Assembly: GCA_900557555.1 (NCBI GenBank)
Contig: USTH01000020.1
Span: forward strand, 1 to 24,493
Direction: 5' to 3'
DNA: 24,493 nt
Origin: an uncultured Prevotellaceae bacterium
GTDB lineage: Bacteria > Bacteroidota > Bacteroidia > Bacteroidales > Bacteroidaceae
Part shown: positions 6,230 through 15,531 of the stretch, in pieces
How the letters are laid out: each line of letters begins with the position of its first letter
Numbering within the stretch: position 1 is the first letter of the stretch
Notes under the pieces: generated by a model
The model's database searches: none
The model's input: the letters and a program-made list of their open reading frames with translations, nothing else
Told to the model about the DNA's origin: nothing
Made by a program: the position numbers and the translations under genes

Positions 6230-7795
6230 ATGAAAAAAGCATCTCTTATAGCTTTAACGATGGGCGTTTGCGTTTCTTTGCCCACGTTTGCATTTCGTCC
6301 ACCAACTATGGGGTGGAGTTCTTGGAACACTTTTGCTCTTGACATTAACGAGGATGTTATTCTCGGCCAGGCGGAAGCAATGGTTAAGACGGGTTTGGCA
6401 AAGGCCGGTTATAAATACATCAATATTGACGATGGTTATTTCCTTCCTCACGACAAAGAAACCAAGGTTCTTGGAGTACGTAAGGATCGCTTCCCTAACG
6501 GTATGCGCCATGTTGCAGACGAAATTCACAAACAGGGGTTAAAGGCTGGCATATATTCTGATGCTGGAGCCAATGCCTGCGGTGGCTCAAAAGACATCGG
6601 TTATTATGGCTATGAGGTGGAGGACAACATTTTGTTTTTCGACACTTGGGATTATGACTTCGTAAAGGTGGACTATTGTGGTGGTCGTCAGCTCAATCTC
6701 GATGAGAAAGAACAATATACCAAAATAATCCAAGCCATACGTGACCATGTCAAGAAGAAAGATGTAGTGTTTAACATCTGCCGTTGGGCCTACCCTGGAA
6801 CATGGGTGAGCGATTGGGCCGACTCTTGGCGTACTACGGGTGACATCTATTGTGCATGGGCCTCAATACGCTCGATTATAAAAGAAAATCTTTATCTTTC
6901 GGAATATACCCACGATGGACATTACAACGATATGGATATGCTTGAGATTGGACGCACACTCTCACCTGACGAGGAAATTACCCACATGGCGGTGTGGTGC
7001 ATGCTCAGCAGTCCGTTGCTCATTGGATGTGACATGAGTCAGATTCCAGAGTTTTCGCTTAATCTTTTGAAAAACAGTGAACTCGTTGCCATAAACCAGG
7101 ACGTTCTTGGCATCGGTGCGCCAGTGGTGCAACGACAGGGCGATGTTTATGTGTTTGCCAAGGACCTTAAGAAGGTACGCGGCAAGGAAAGGGCTGTTTG
7201 TATCACCAATCTTTCTGATCAGGAGCAGACCATTGACGTGGTTCTCACAAATATTGGCTACGACGGTAATATCGCCTTGCGAGATGTTGTCAACCACCAG
7301 CAGTTTGCTGCCTCTGTAAATGGTAGTTTCAAAGTCACTGTTCCCGCACATGGGTCACAGGTGTTTGTGGCAACGGGAGCCAATCGCTGTGAACCTAAAA
7401 AGTATGAGGCAGAGCAGGCATGGATGAAGTGTTATCAAGAACTCACGGGTGACAAAACTGCCAACTATGTACCAAAAGAGGGGGCATCAAACGGAGTTGT
7501 TGTAAACGACTTGGGTAATAACAAGGACAACTACATGGAATGGAAACACGTTTATTCCAAAAAGGGCGGAGATTACGAGATGACAGTCAAGTATATCTGT
7601 GGAGAAAACCGTCAGCTGGCAATCTCTGTTAATGGCAATACGCCGCAGATGGAAAATGTTGCCGGAACCAATTGGGAAACGGTCAACAGCAAGACTGTTC
7701 GCATCAAGCTCAATAAGGGCATGAATTCTATAAAGTTAGGCGAGCAGGACACATGGGCTCCAGATATTGATTGCATTGAATTGAACGCCATCTGA
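6230..7795 (+). CDS. Secreted alpha-galactosidase, GH27, with C-terminal CBM-like domain
   Basis: A 521-residue protein with an Sec signal peptide (residues about 1-21, ...LPTFA). It then enters the GH27 barrel at RPPTMGWSSWNTF. GH27 enzymes hydrolyse terminal alpha-galactosides with retention. YDFVKVDYCGG supplies the nucleophile Asp148, and SWRTTGDI the acid/base Asp205. INIDDGY and NDMDMLEIG are further family blocks. After a small beta domain, residues from about 390 (KKYEAEQAW) to the end (APDIDCIELNAI) look like a CBM6/CBM35-type beta-sandwich, giving a carbohydrate-binding module. There is no T9SS CTD, so it is probably periplasmic. It has no SusC/SusD genes beside it, which is unusual for Bacteroidota glycan enzymes. 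A strong terminator follows directly, so it is probably a single-gene unit. Confidence 0.93.
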   Translation: MKKASLIALTMGVCVSLPTFAFRPPTMGWSSWNTFALDINEDVILGQAEAMVKTGLAKAGYKYINIDDGYFLPHDKETKVLGVRKDRFPNGMRHVADEIHKQGLKAGIYSDAGANACGGSKDIGYYGYEVEDNILFFDTWDYDFVKVDYCGGRQLNLDEKEQYTKIIQAIRDHVKKKDVVFNICRWAYPGTWVSDWADSWRTTGDIYCAWASIRSIIKENLYLSEYTHDGHYNDMDMLEIGRTLSPDEEITHMAVWCMLSSPLLIGCDMSQIPEFSLNLLKNSELVAINQDVLGIGAPVVQRQGDVYVFAKDLKKVRGKERAVCITNLSDQEQTIDVVLTNIGYDGNIALRDVVNHQQFAASVNGSFKVTVPAHGSQVFVATGANRCEPKKYEAEQAWMKCYQELTGDKTANYVPKEGASNGVVVNDLGNNKDNYMEWKHVYSKKGGDYEMTVKYICGENRQLAISVNGNTPQMENVAGTNWETVNSKTVRIKLNKGMNSIKLGEQDTWAPDIDCIELNAI

Positions 7796-7814
7796 TTTAG
7801 TTGGCTAATACATA

Positions 7815-7864
7815 AACACACAAAAAAGGTGAAAGCCGCACGCAAAGCACCTTTTTTGTGTGTT
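7815..7864. terminator. Perfect 17-bp bidirectional-type terminator hairpin
   Basis: AACACACAAAAAAGGTG at 7815-7831 pairs perfectly with CACCTTTTTTGTGTGTT at 7848-7864, with a 16-nt loop. The 3' arm carries T6 and the 5' arm A6, so it may act on either strand. It ends the alpha-galactosidase transcript and lies only 20 bp before the next gene. Confidence 0.8.
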
Positions 7865-7884
7865 GTTTTATTAAGTAACAGAAG

Positions 7885-8529
7885 ATGAAAACAGTGTGCT
7901 TGTCTACAGCATACCTTGCCCCAATCAGTTATTACAGGCAGATGTTGCTTCACGACACGGTGTTAATAGAGCAACACGAAAACTATGTGAAGCAGACCTA
8001 TCGCAATCGTGCCTGCATAATGACGGCCAGCGGCATTATGTCGCTCACAATACCTGTAGAGCATCATGGTGGGGAAAAGACGCTTGTTCGCGACCTCAGG
8101 ATCAGTGATCACGGCAATTGGCGACACTTGCATTGGCAGGCCCTGCAGACCGCTTATGACAAGAGTCCGTTCTTTGAATACTATGCCGATGATTTCAGGC
8201 CCTTTTATGAAAGCAAGCCCACCGTCTACCTCCTTGACTATAACATGCGATTGCAACAGCTTGTTTGCGACCTCATAAACCTGCATCTTGCAGTTTCCCT
8301 CACAACAACCTACCAGAAGGACGGTGACTTTTTGGACTTGCGTAATGCTATCACCCCAAAGAGGGGATGTTCTCTTGACGGGAAAGCCGATATTGATGGC
8401 AAGTCGAGTGTGCCAGAATATTATCAGGTGTTTGCTCAACGTCACGGCTTCACGGCCGATTTGAGCATTGTAGACCTTCTATTCAACATGGGGCCAGAGG
8501 CTCTTTTAACGCTTCACAGCCAAGTATAG
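7885..8529 (+). CDS. WbqC-like family protein
   Basis: A 214-residue protein with no signal peptide. The opening CLSTAYLAPISYYRQML, the central IEQHENYVKQTYRNRACIM and SLTIPVEH, and DHGNWRHLHWQALQTAYDKS followed by PFFEYY all match the WbqC family. WbqC members occur in O-antigen and glycan biosynthesis loci and in many Bacteroidota genomes as single genes. The exact chemistry is not established. It follows the terminator hairpin by only 20 bp, so its promoter must overlap that structure, or it is expressed by read-through. It is convergent with porZ, and a second hairpin separates the two. Confidence 0.8.
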   Translation: MKTVCLSTAYLAPISYYRQMLLHDTVLIEQHENYVKQTYRNRACIMTASGIMSLTIPVEHHGGEKTLVRDLRISDHGNWRHLHWQALQTAYDKSPFFEYYADDFRPFYESKPTVYLLDYNMRLQQLVCDLINLHLAVSLTTTYQKDGDFLDLRNAITPKRGCSLDGKADIDGKSSVPEYYQVFAQRHGFTADLSIVDLLFNMGPEALLTLHSQV

Positions 8530-8585
8530 GGGTTTCCAACAAACATATGCTTGCAGCGAACGACAAGTAGAATCACTTCTAAATC

Positions 8586-8628
8586 ACTGAAGCCGTGTGC
8601 GTCACGAGAAGACGCACACGGCTTCAGT
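8586..8628. terminator. 18-bp perfect hairpin terminator between convergent genes
   Basis: ACTGAAGCCGTGTGCGTC at 8586-8603 pairs perfectly with GACGCACACGGCTTCAGT at 8611-8628 around the 7-nt loop ACGAGAA. TTT follows on the plus strand and ATTT on the minus strand. It lies between the plus-strand WbqC-like gene and minus-strand porZ, so it can end both. Confidence 0.85.
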
Positions 8629-8668
8629 TTTGGTGTATAGGCAAGAGCAAACTTTATCTGTGGGTGGG

Positions 8669-10972
8669 CTATTTCACTACAAGAACCTTTGCCACAATAC
8701 CCTTTTTGCCCTCTGCGTCAGAGCCGATGATATGGTAGATGCCCGTGGCCACCCGTTTGCCCTGGCTGTCACAACCGTCCCACACAAAGGTTCCTCCGAG
8801 TGATGTGCCTTGTGCAATGAGCAGTCCTGTTGTGGTGGTTATTTTGACATCAGAGTCCTTGGTAAAGCCAGTAATGCGTATTTTACCTTCATACTCTGGG
8901 CGTACAGGGTTAGGGAACACCTTTATGTTGCTTTCAGAGAGGCTTTCAGCCGGTGGTGTAGCATCGGCGCGATAAGATACAAGACCCAAGTCTGTGCTTA
9001 TCATGAGCAAGCCGTTTGTCGGACTTATGGCAAGTGATAGAATGCAGTCAGAAAGCAATGGTGAGTTTTCGGCAGTGAAATGTTCCAGTATTTCTGTGCC
9101 ATTAGGAGCCACCAGATAAAGGCCGTTGTTGGTGGTGCCTATCCATTTACGGTTGGCACCGTCTATGACGATACACTTTACTGCCACTCCCTCAAGCAGA
9201 TAGTCGGCATAGGTGGTGCCGTCATTGCGCGGTATCAGTGGCTGGCGGAAAGTAACGCTTGGGTTGAATATCTTGCGAGGGTCTTCAAGGATAAAGACAC
9301 CTTGGTCTGTAGCAATCCATAGTTGGTCGTTTTGATCGAACGCTACATTGTACAGTTGGCTTATTGCTGTGGTCTTACCGTTTTGGTTAGTGAAAGTGGT
9401 GCAGAAGGCAAAGTTGTCGTCGGCTTGATTGTCGAGGGTGCCGTTGTAGTTTAGACAGGCGATACCAGCGCTATATGTTCCTGCCCATCTGCGGTGGGTC
9501 ATCCACACCCAACCTCTGCTGTCAAAGATATAATTGTCGAAAGTAGGGTATTTCTTAATGTCGTTAAAATAAAACCTTTTCCACTTCATGTCTGGCGTTA
9601 GAACACGAACTATTGTGTCTACCTGGTTGTTGAACATCCACAGGTTGCCATTGGGGTCAAACTTGGCTCCGGTGAGTCGGTTATAGCGCAGACGCAGTGT
9701 AGCATTGTTGGGATAGATGCTTGAAATGGGAGAGTTGTCGCAGTTGTATAGCTTTTGAAACTTGCCGTTACGGAATTCATACAGTCCGCCATCAGACGAT
9801 GAGGCGAAGTGGTGGTTGCGGTCATTGGGGTCTTCTGCCACGGCAGTAATGTTGACATACGGAATGCCAGTCTTTATTTTTATGCTGTCCTCACTGAAGT
9901 TGGTCCATAGGTTGTCCTCAAAGGCCATGATGGTGCCTTCGTATGACGTTTTGCCGTAGTAGGCCAATGCACCTCCTGCTACAAGAAGTTTGTTGTAGGG
10001 GGTATAATAAATGTCGGAGAAATAATTTCTTATAGGGCTGTTGGGTATGATGGCATCAGAGGCGGGCTTGAGTGTGTCAGCGTCCACAGTAAACGGTTGC
10101 AGACCGTTGAAATTGCGTGAGGCCCAGAGATATGTGCCATCGCTGCTCAGGTTGACAAAGTCGTTACTGACATCGGTCACTGTAGCTTCGTTATCTTCGT
10201 TGACAATTCCAATCTTTGCGTTGCTTTGGAGTACCAAGTTTTTGCCGTAGGGATTACAACTGCTGTATGAGCCTTTGCACACCATGTTGATTTTGAACGC
10301 CCCGGTGTCAAATCCGTACAGACCGTCTCCATACAAGGCGTAAGTGCCCCCGTTGTATGCTATGAAACGCAGTGGCTTTGATGTGCTCCATTTCTTCCAG
10401 TTGGATTTGTCAAGAAGGTTATCTGTGCGGTCGCCTGCCAGGATGCCATCAGCGGTGCGCGCAAAAATCCGGTCGTCATCACCAACAGCAGAGCGAACGT
10501 TGGTACCCAGTTCATATACATTGGTAAACTCTGCTTTTTTTAGGTTGATGACAATCACGCCGAAAGTGGTGGACAGGAACGCCTCGTGTCCCATGATGGT
10601 CACATCGTTTATTGTTTTGTCCGAAAAAGAAGAGTTCTTGTATTGTGGAATGTTTATGATGCTGTCGTTTAGGCCAAACAGGTCAATATTGAAATCTTCG
10701 TATATAAGCAAGAATTTTTGCAGTTCCTCACAGTAGGCAAGGCTGGTTATATTGGTGCTGCTCAGTCCCAGAAATTTTGAGTAGGCTTGCACCTTGGTGT
10801 CGCCAAAGGAGTATGAAAACAAACTGCCGCCAGCAAGTGTATACACTTTATTGTCGACGGGAATGCTGTTTGTCACTTTATGGTAGGACATATAGGATTT
10901 CCAGTTGTTGTCGGTAGCTGCAACGGTAAGCGACAAGGCCAGAGTTACGAGTGTCAGAAAGAGTTTTTTCAT
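8669..10972 (-). CDS. porZ: Type IX secretion system component PorZ
   Basis: A 767-residue protein from ATG at 10972 (MKKLFLTLVTLALSLTVAA, an Sec signal). An in-frame start 16 codons earlier would put a charged leader before the signal, so the later ATG is preferred. The body is a series of beta-propeller repeats (such as DDRIFARTADGILAG, NGNLWMFNNQVD, NDQLWIATDQGVFIL, NRKWIGTTNNGLYLV). PorZ is known for two seven-bladed propellers. The last 85 residues form a T9SS C-terminal domain: SNIKVFPNPVRPEYEGKI, then VATGIYHIIG and a Lys/Val-rich end. In Porphyromonas gingivalis PorZ (about 776 residues) sits on the cell surface in the attachment complex and supplies A-LPS for anchoring cargo. It is last in the leuS operon, 51 bp after the diphosphatase gene. 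Confidence 0.85.
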   Translation of the reverse strand: MKKLFLTLVTLALSLTVAATDNNWKSYMSYHKVTNSIPVDNKVYTLAGGSLFSYSFGDTKVQAYSKFLGLSSTNITSLAYCEELQKFLLIYEDFNIDLFGLNDSIINIPQYKNSSFSDKTINDVTIMGHEAFLSTTFGVIVINLKKAEFTNVYELGTNVRSAVGDDDRIFARTADGILAGDRTDNLLDKSNWKKWSTSKPLRFIAYNGGTYALYGDGLYGFDTGAFKINMVCKGSYSSCNPYGKNLVLQSNAKIGIVNEDNEATVTDVSNDFVNLSSDGTYLWASRNFNGLQPFTVDADTLKPASDAIIPNSPIRNYFSDIYYTPYNKLLVAGGALAYYGKTSYEGTIMAFEDNLWTNFSEDSIKIKTGIPYVNITAVAEDPNDRNHHFASSSDGGLYEFRNGKFQKLYNCDNSPISSIYPNNATLRLRYNRLTGAKFDPNGNLWMFNNQVDTIVRVLTPDMKWKRFYFNDIKKYPTFDNYIFDSRGWVWMTHRRWAGTYSAGIACLNYNGTLDNQADDNFAFCTTFTNQNGKTTAISQLYNVAFDQNDQLWIATDQGVFILEDPRKIFNPSVTFRQPLIPRNDGTTYADYLLEGVAVKCIVIDGANRKWIGTTNNGLYLVAPNGTEILEHFTAENSPLLSDCILSLAISPTNGLLMISTDLGLVSYRADATPPAESLSESNIKVFPNPVRPEYEGKIRITGFTKDSDVKITTTTGLLIAQGTSLGGTFVWDGCDSQGKRVATGIYHIIGSDAEGKKGIVAKVLVVK

Positions 10973-11023
10973 AGTCCTTATAAATTGCGTAGTGGTAGAT
11001 TTGTTGTGTTGCTTGGGCAAAGG

Positions 11024-11608
11024 TCAGTTCCCTTTTTCGTTGAGAAATTCCATAAGCTTTGCTACAGCACGTGCACGGTGACTAATTTTGTTTTTGTAGT
11101 CCTCGCCCAGCTGTGCGAATGTTTTACCCGTCTCCTCAGGCATGAAGACAGGGTCATAGCCAAAGCCGTCATTGCCCAAAGGCTCTGTAGAGATATAACC
11201 GTCAACTTGACCGTTAAACAAGTGTTCCTCACCGTTTTGTATCAGTGCAATGGCAGTGCGGAAACGTGCTTTACGGTTGTCGCAACCGCTCATTTCCTTG
11301 AGCAGCTTGCGCATGTTGGCCTGTGTGTCATGACCATCGGTGGCATATCGGGCGGTATGCACTCCGGGTGCCCCGTCAAGAGCCTCAACTTCAAGCCCCG
11401 TGTCATCGGCAAAACAGTCCATCTTGTAGTTGTTATAGATGAAACGCGCTTTGATGAGGGCGTTGCCTTCGAGTGTGTCGGCTGTCTCGGGAATGTCTAC
11501 ATGGCAGTTTATGTCATTGAGGCTCAGCACCTCTGCGTTGTCGCCAAAGATGGCTCTTATCTCGCGGAGCTTGTGTTCGTTGTTGGTGGCAAAGACTATT
11601 CTATACAT
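11024..11608 (-). CDS. rdgB: XTP/dITP diphosphatase (HAM1/RdgB family)
   Basis: A 194-residue cytoplasmic enzyme from ATG at 11608 (MYRIVFATNN). The 12 codons available upstream would displace the FATNN motif from the N-terminus, so they are not used. This family hydrolyses non-canonical purine triphosphates (ITP, dITP, XTP) to monophosphate and pyrophosphate, keeping inosine and xanthine out of DNA and RNA. Visible signatures are FATNNEHKLREIRAI at the N-terminus, FADDTGLEVEALDGAPGVHTARYA in the middle, GNDGFGYDPVF, and KNKISHRARA near the C-terminus. The length is normal for the family. It lies third in a four-gene operon, between the YitT-like gene and porZ. The grouping with a tRNA synthetase may only reflect shared housekeeping expression. 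Confidence 0.92.
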   Translation of the reverse strand: MYRIVFATNNEHKLREIRAIFGDNAEVLSLNDINCHVDIPETADTLEGNALIKARFIYNNYKMDCFADDTGLEVEALDGAPGVHTARYATDGHDTQANMRKLLKEMSGCDNRKARFRTAIALIQNGEEHLFNGQVDGYISTEPLGNDGFGYDPVFMPEETGKTFAQLGEDYKNKISHRARAVAKLMEFLNEKGN

Positions 11609-11712
11609 CTGAAAAGCTTTTTTCCTCTTATTATAAACGTTCAACGTGAAAGATTATTGTGTTTCGCGCTTTGCGCTACACTTGGGTGTGCAACGTTGTG
11701 GTGAGTGTGTGG

Positions 11713-12600
11713 CTATTTTGCTTTAATGCGATCGAAACCATTGCCGAAGACTCCAACCACTTTGCTCTGTGACACCAAAGCTTTAGGGTCGGCCTCTTTG
11801 ATTACCCTAAACACGAAAGGACTCTCCCGACGACGCACCAATACCACAAGAATCTTGCGCTCTTCCTTTGTATACCAGCCGATGCCCGTAAGCACGGTGA
11901 TGCCTCGCCCTGTTGATGCTATAGTGCGGGAGATTTCTTCGTACTTGTCTGAGATGATAAAGAATTGCACTGACTGCCTACGGTTGTTGACTACATAGTC
12001 AAGGGTAACGGTGGTCACTATGAGGGTGATATAGCTGTAGATTAGCAGGTTGATATCATGGAAGATGAAGTAGCCGCACGAAACAATGCAGAAGTCCGTA
12101 CACACAATGACTTGCCCCAAGCTCATGTCGCGGAATTTATTGACCACTGCGGCAATGATGTCAGTGCCGCCAGTAGAACCGTTATTGATAAAAACCACCG
12201 CAAGTCCGACGCCCTCAAGTGCTGCACCGATGAGGCATGACATAAAGGGATTGTCGAGAATCTTGATGAAGTGGTGTTGCGTGTCTATGGGTGCAATCAG
12301 CTGGAACAAGGCCATGAAACCACCTAAGCAGATGACACCGATGATGGTGTTGAACATAAACTTGAATCCCAAAAACTTGAGGGCAACACCAAGCAGGATA
12401 GCATTAAACGCCCAGTAGGTGTATTGCACAGGTAGCCCCGTGGAATAGAATACCAATGCCGCGGCACCCGATGTGCCTCCAGGCACGAGGTGATAGGGTA
12501 GCTGGAAGAACACGTAACCAGATGCATAGATTAACGCACCTATCATTATGTAGAATAAGTCGTGGAGAATGTTAATTATACTGAAGCCAGGCTGTATCAT
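11713..12600 (-). CDS. YitT-family membrane protein (DUF161 + DUF2179)
   Basis: A 295-residue inner-membrane protein. There are about five to six hydrophobic segments in the first 200 residues (for example ALIYASGYVFFQL, FMFNTIIGVICLGGFMALF and IYSYITLIVTTVTLDYVV). They include the GGTSGAA and NGSTGGTDIIA motifs typical of YitT proteins. Residues about 210-290 form the C-terminal soluble domain of the DUF2179 type (FFIISDKYEEISRTIAS, RGITVLTGIGWYTKEERKIL). The function of the family is not established; transport has been proposed. It starts 37 bp after leuS and precedes the diphosphatase gene, so it is probably co-transcribed with both. YitT-like genes are multicopy in Bacteroidota, so no specific symbol is given. 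Confidence 0.85.
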   Translation of the reverse strand: MIQPGFSIINILHDLFYIMIGALIYASGYVFFQLPYHLVPGGTSGAAALVFYSTGLPVQYTYWAFNAILLGVALKFLGFKFMFNTIIGVICLGGFMALFQLIAPIDTQHHFIKILDNPFMSCLIGAALEGVGLAVVFINNGSTGGTDIIAAVVNKFRDMSLGQVIVCTDFCIVSCGYFIFHDINLLIYSYITLIVTTVTLDYVVNNRRQSVQFFIISDKYEEISRTIASTGRGITVLTGIGWYTKEERKILVVLVRRRESPFVFRVIKEADPKALVSQSKVVGVFGNGFDRIKAK

Positions 12601-12637
12601 ATCTTCCGTTGTATTTACTAACCGTGTTATAGGGACC

Positions 12638-15475
12638 TTACTTCACTACAATGTTGACGATGCGGTGAGGCACGACTATCACTTTCACTATTTTTTTGCC
12701 GTCAATGTATTTTGCGGTGTTGTCAGAGGCCATAACTGCCGCCTCTATGTCTTTGCTTGTCGCTTCGGGGGCAAAGTCCATCGTAAAGCGGGTTTTTCCG
12801 TTGAAGGAGATGCTTATGGTCTCAGAGTCTTGCTTGAGGAATTCTTCTTTGGCTTCTGGCCACGGGGAGTCGCACACTGTGGTGTGGTGTCCGAGCACTT
12901 CCCACAACTCTTCGCAGATATGCGGGGCAAATGGAGCAAGAAGTTCAACGAGTTGTTCAAGCACGACACGTGACGAACATTTCTGTTGTGCAAGTTCGCT
13001 TACGCAAATCATGAATGCACTGATAGACGTGTTGTATGAATAGTTCTCGATATCTTGGCTGACCTTGCGTATCAGCTTGTTTATGCTTTTCAGACTATCG
13101 CGACTTGGTTCGCTGTCTGAAAGGATAAGATTTCCCTCGCGGCTGTAGAAAAGACTCCACACTTTGCGCAGGAAGCGTGAACAACCATCAATGCCATTGC
13201 TGTCCCACGGCTTCGATTGACTGATGGGGCCGAGGAACATTTCATAGAGGCGAAGAGTGTCTGCGCCATATCGTTCTACAATATAGTCTGGGTTGACAAC
13301 ATTAAACATGCTCTTCGACATCTTCTCTATGGCCCAACCGCAAATATACTTGCCATCTTCAAGCACAAACTCTGCATCGGCATACTCTGGACGCCAAGCC
13401 TTGAAGGCTTCAATGTCGAGCTGGTCGTTGGCCACAATATTTACGTCAACGTGAATAGGAGTGGTGTCGTACTGGTCTTTCAGGCCGAGTGAAACGAAAG
13501 TGTTGGTATCCTTGATGCGGTATACGAAGTTTGAACGGCCTTGTATCATGCCTTGGTTTACAAGTTTTCGGAAAGGTTCTTCCTTGCAGCTCACACCAAG
13601 GTCATAAAGGAATTTGTTCCAGAAACGACTGTAGATAAGGTGTCCCGTAGCGTGTTCGGAACCTCCGACGTAGAGGTCTACATCCTGCCAATATTCATCG
13701 ATGTCTTTGGCTACCAAGGCCTTATCATTGTGAGGGTCCATGTAGCGCAGATAGTAGGCCGATGAACCTGCAAATCCGGGCATGGTATACAGTTCGATGG
13801 GGAATACCGTCTTGTTGTCAATCAGGTTTTTGTCAACCACTTGTTTCCCAGATTCGTCCCAAGCCCATATTCGAGCGTTGCCCAACGGTGGCTCTCCTGT
13901 TTCTGTAGGCAAGAAGTTCTCCACCTTGGGTAGAGTGATGGGTAGACATTCTTCTGGTATCATCTGTGGAATGCCGTTCTTGTAGTATACGGGAAACGGC
14001 TCGCCCCAATAGCGCTGGCGGCTGAAGATGGCATCGCGCAGACGGTAGTTCACCTTTATGCGGCCTATGTTGTGTTTGCTCACATAAACCTTGGTGGCGG
14101 CTATGGCTTCCTTCACGGTCAGTCCGTTGAGCGAAAAGTCTATGTAGGGCTCAACTCCTTGACGCGGAGAGTTGGTCACAATGCCCTCTTTAGCGTCATA
14201 GCTCTCCTGGCTTACGTCAGCACCTTCTATCAGAGGAATGATGGGGAGATTGAAGTGCTTGGCAAAAGCATAGTCACGACTGTCGTGGGCTGGCACTGCC
14301 ATGATGGCTCCCGTGCCGTAGCCTGCCAGCACATATTCACTTATCCATATAGGGTTCTTTTCGCCAGTAAATGGGTTGATGGCATACGAACCAGAGAACA
14401 CGCCGGTAACCTTGTGGTCTATCTGACGCTCGCGTTCTGTGCGCCCTTTTACATATGCAAGATATTTCTCCACTTCTGCCTTTTGCTGCTCTGTGGTCAC
14501 CTTGGCCACGAGGTCACATTCTGGAGCCAGAACCATAAAGGTCACACCGAACATGGTGTCGGCACGGGTGGTGAAGATGGTGAAAGTCTCGCCGCTGTCT
14601 GCAATTCTGAACTCCACCTCTGTACCCTCCGAGCGGCCAATCCAGTTGCGCTGTGTCTCCTTGATGGAGTCACTCCATTCGATGGTGTCGAGACCGTTAA
14701 GCAGACGCTGGGCATAGGCACTGACCCTCAGACACCATTGACGCATCTTCTTCTGCTCTACAGGATAGCCGCCTCGCACGCTTACTCCGTCAACCACCTC
14801 ATCGTTGGCAAGTACGGTGCCGAGTTTAGGACACCAGTTAACCATTGTTTCGCCCAGAAAGGCTATGCGGTAGTTCATGAGCACCTGGCTTTGCTGTTGC
14901 TCGTTCATGGCATTCCACTGTTCTGCCGTGATATGAAGCTCTTCGCTCTGTGCAGCGTCCAGCCCCTCTGTGCCGTGGGCGTTGAGGTGTTCCACAAGTG
15001 CGGAGATTGGCTGTGCTTTGTGGCACTTGTTGCAATAGAACGAATCGTACATCTTCTGAAACGCCCACTGTGTCCAGTGGTAGTAGTCGGGTGAACAGGT
15101 GCGCACCTCGCGGTCCCAGTCGAAACTGAAGCCAATCTTATCCAGCTGTGCGCGGTAGCGGTCAATATTTTGGAATGTGGTCTTCTCGGGGTGCTGGCCA
15201 GTCTGTATAGCGTACTGCTCGGCTGGCAGTCCGTATGCATCGTAACCCATGGGGTTGAGCACGTTGAATCCCTTCTGGCGTTTGTAGCGAGCGTAAATGT
15301 CGCTGGCGATGTAGCCCAGGGGGTGCCCCACATGCAATCCCGCACCGCTGGGGTAGGGAAACATGTTCAGCACATAGTATTTAGGTTTTGTTTTATCCTC
15401 AACAACGTGGTAGGTTTTTTGTTCTTTCCAGCGTTGTTGCCATTTTTTTTCAATCTCGTTAAAGTTGTAGTCCAT
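12638..15475 (-). CDS. leuS: Leucyl-tRNA synthetase
   Basis: A 945-residue class Ia synthetase that charges tRNA-Leu. The ATP-binding HIGH-type motif is HVGH at residues 48-51 (FPYPSGAGLHVGHPLGY), and KMSKS is at 718-722 (IEKMSKSMFN). The CP1 editing domain shows FTTRADTMFGVTF and GTGAIMAVPAHDSRD, so post-transfer editing should be intact. Near residue 150 an extra segment follows CNKCHK (EHLNAHGTEGLDAAQSEELH), and the second zinc-like Cys pair of E. coli LeuRS (VIDGCCWRC) is missing (VVDGVSVRGG). I believe this is usual in this phylum. A C-terminal domain ends in IVKVIVVPHRIVNIVVK. It is the first gene of the minus-strand operon and has its own promoter. Confidence 0.97.
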   Translation of the reverse strand: MDYNFNEIEKKWQQRWKEQKTYHVVEDKTKPKYYVLNMFPYPSGAGLHVGHPLGYIASDIYARYKRQKGFNVLNPMGYDAYGLPAEQYAIQTGQHPEKTTFQNIDRYRAQLDKIGFSFDWDREVRTCSPDYYHWTQWAFQKMYDSFYCNKCHKAQPISALVEHLNAHGTEGLDAAQSEELHITAEQWNAMNEQQQSQVLMNYRIAFLGETMVNWCPKLGTVLANDEVVDGVSVRGGYPVEQKKMRQWCLRVSAYAQRLLNGLDTIEWSDSIKETQRNWIGRSEGTEVEFRIADSGETFTIFTTRADTMFGVTFMVLAPECDLVAKVTTEQQKAEVEKYLAYVKGRTERERQIDHKVTGVFSGSYAINPFTGEKNPIWISEYVLAGYGTGAIMAVPAHDSRDYAFAKHFNLPIIPLIEGADVSQESYDAKEGIVTNSPRQGVEPYIDFSLNGLTVKEAIAATKVYVSKHNIGRIKVNYRLRDAIFSRQRYWGEPFPVYYKNGIPQMIPEECLPITLPKVENFLPTETGEPPLGNARIWAWDESGKQVVDKNLIDNKTVFPIELYTMPGFAGSSAYYLRYMDPHNDKALVAKDIDEYWQDVDLYVGGSEHATGHLIYSRFWNKFLYDLGVSCKEEPFRKLVNQGMIQGRSNFVYRIKDTNTFVSLGLKDQYDTTPIHVDVNIVANDQLDIEAFKAWRPEYADAEFVLEDGKYICGWAIEKMSKSMFNVVNPDYIVERYGADTLRLYEMFLGPISQSKPWDSNGIDGCSRFLRKVWSLFYSREGNLILSDSEPSRDSLKSINKLIRKVSQDIENYSYNTSISAFMICVSELAQQKCSSRVVLEQLVELLAPFAPHICEELWEVLGHHTTVCDSPWPEAKEEFLKQDSETISISFNGKTRFTMDFAPEATSKDIEAAVMASDNTAKYIDGKKIVKVIVVPHRIVNIVVK

Positions 15476-15531
15476 TATTATCTATTATTTTAATTATCAA
15501 GCAAAAAGCGCCGTAAGGGCACTTCATTGTG

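Noticed and set aside
10972..11020. Upstream in-frame start for porZ at 11020
   Set aside because: It would put 16 polar residues before the signal peptide; the ATG at 10972 gives a normal Sec signal.
10880..11704. 274-codon plus-strand reading opposite rdgB and the porZ start
   Set aside because: It lies antisense to two well-supported genes and is rich in Cys, Val and Phe in an uneven way; it is a mirror of their codon use.
14072..15094. 340-codon plus-strand reading opposite leuS
   Set aside because: It lies wholly within the leucyl-tRNA synthetase gene on the other strand, which carries all family motifs.
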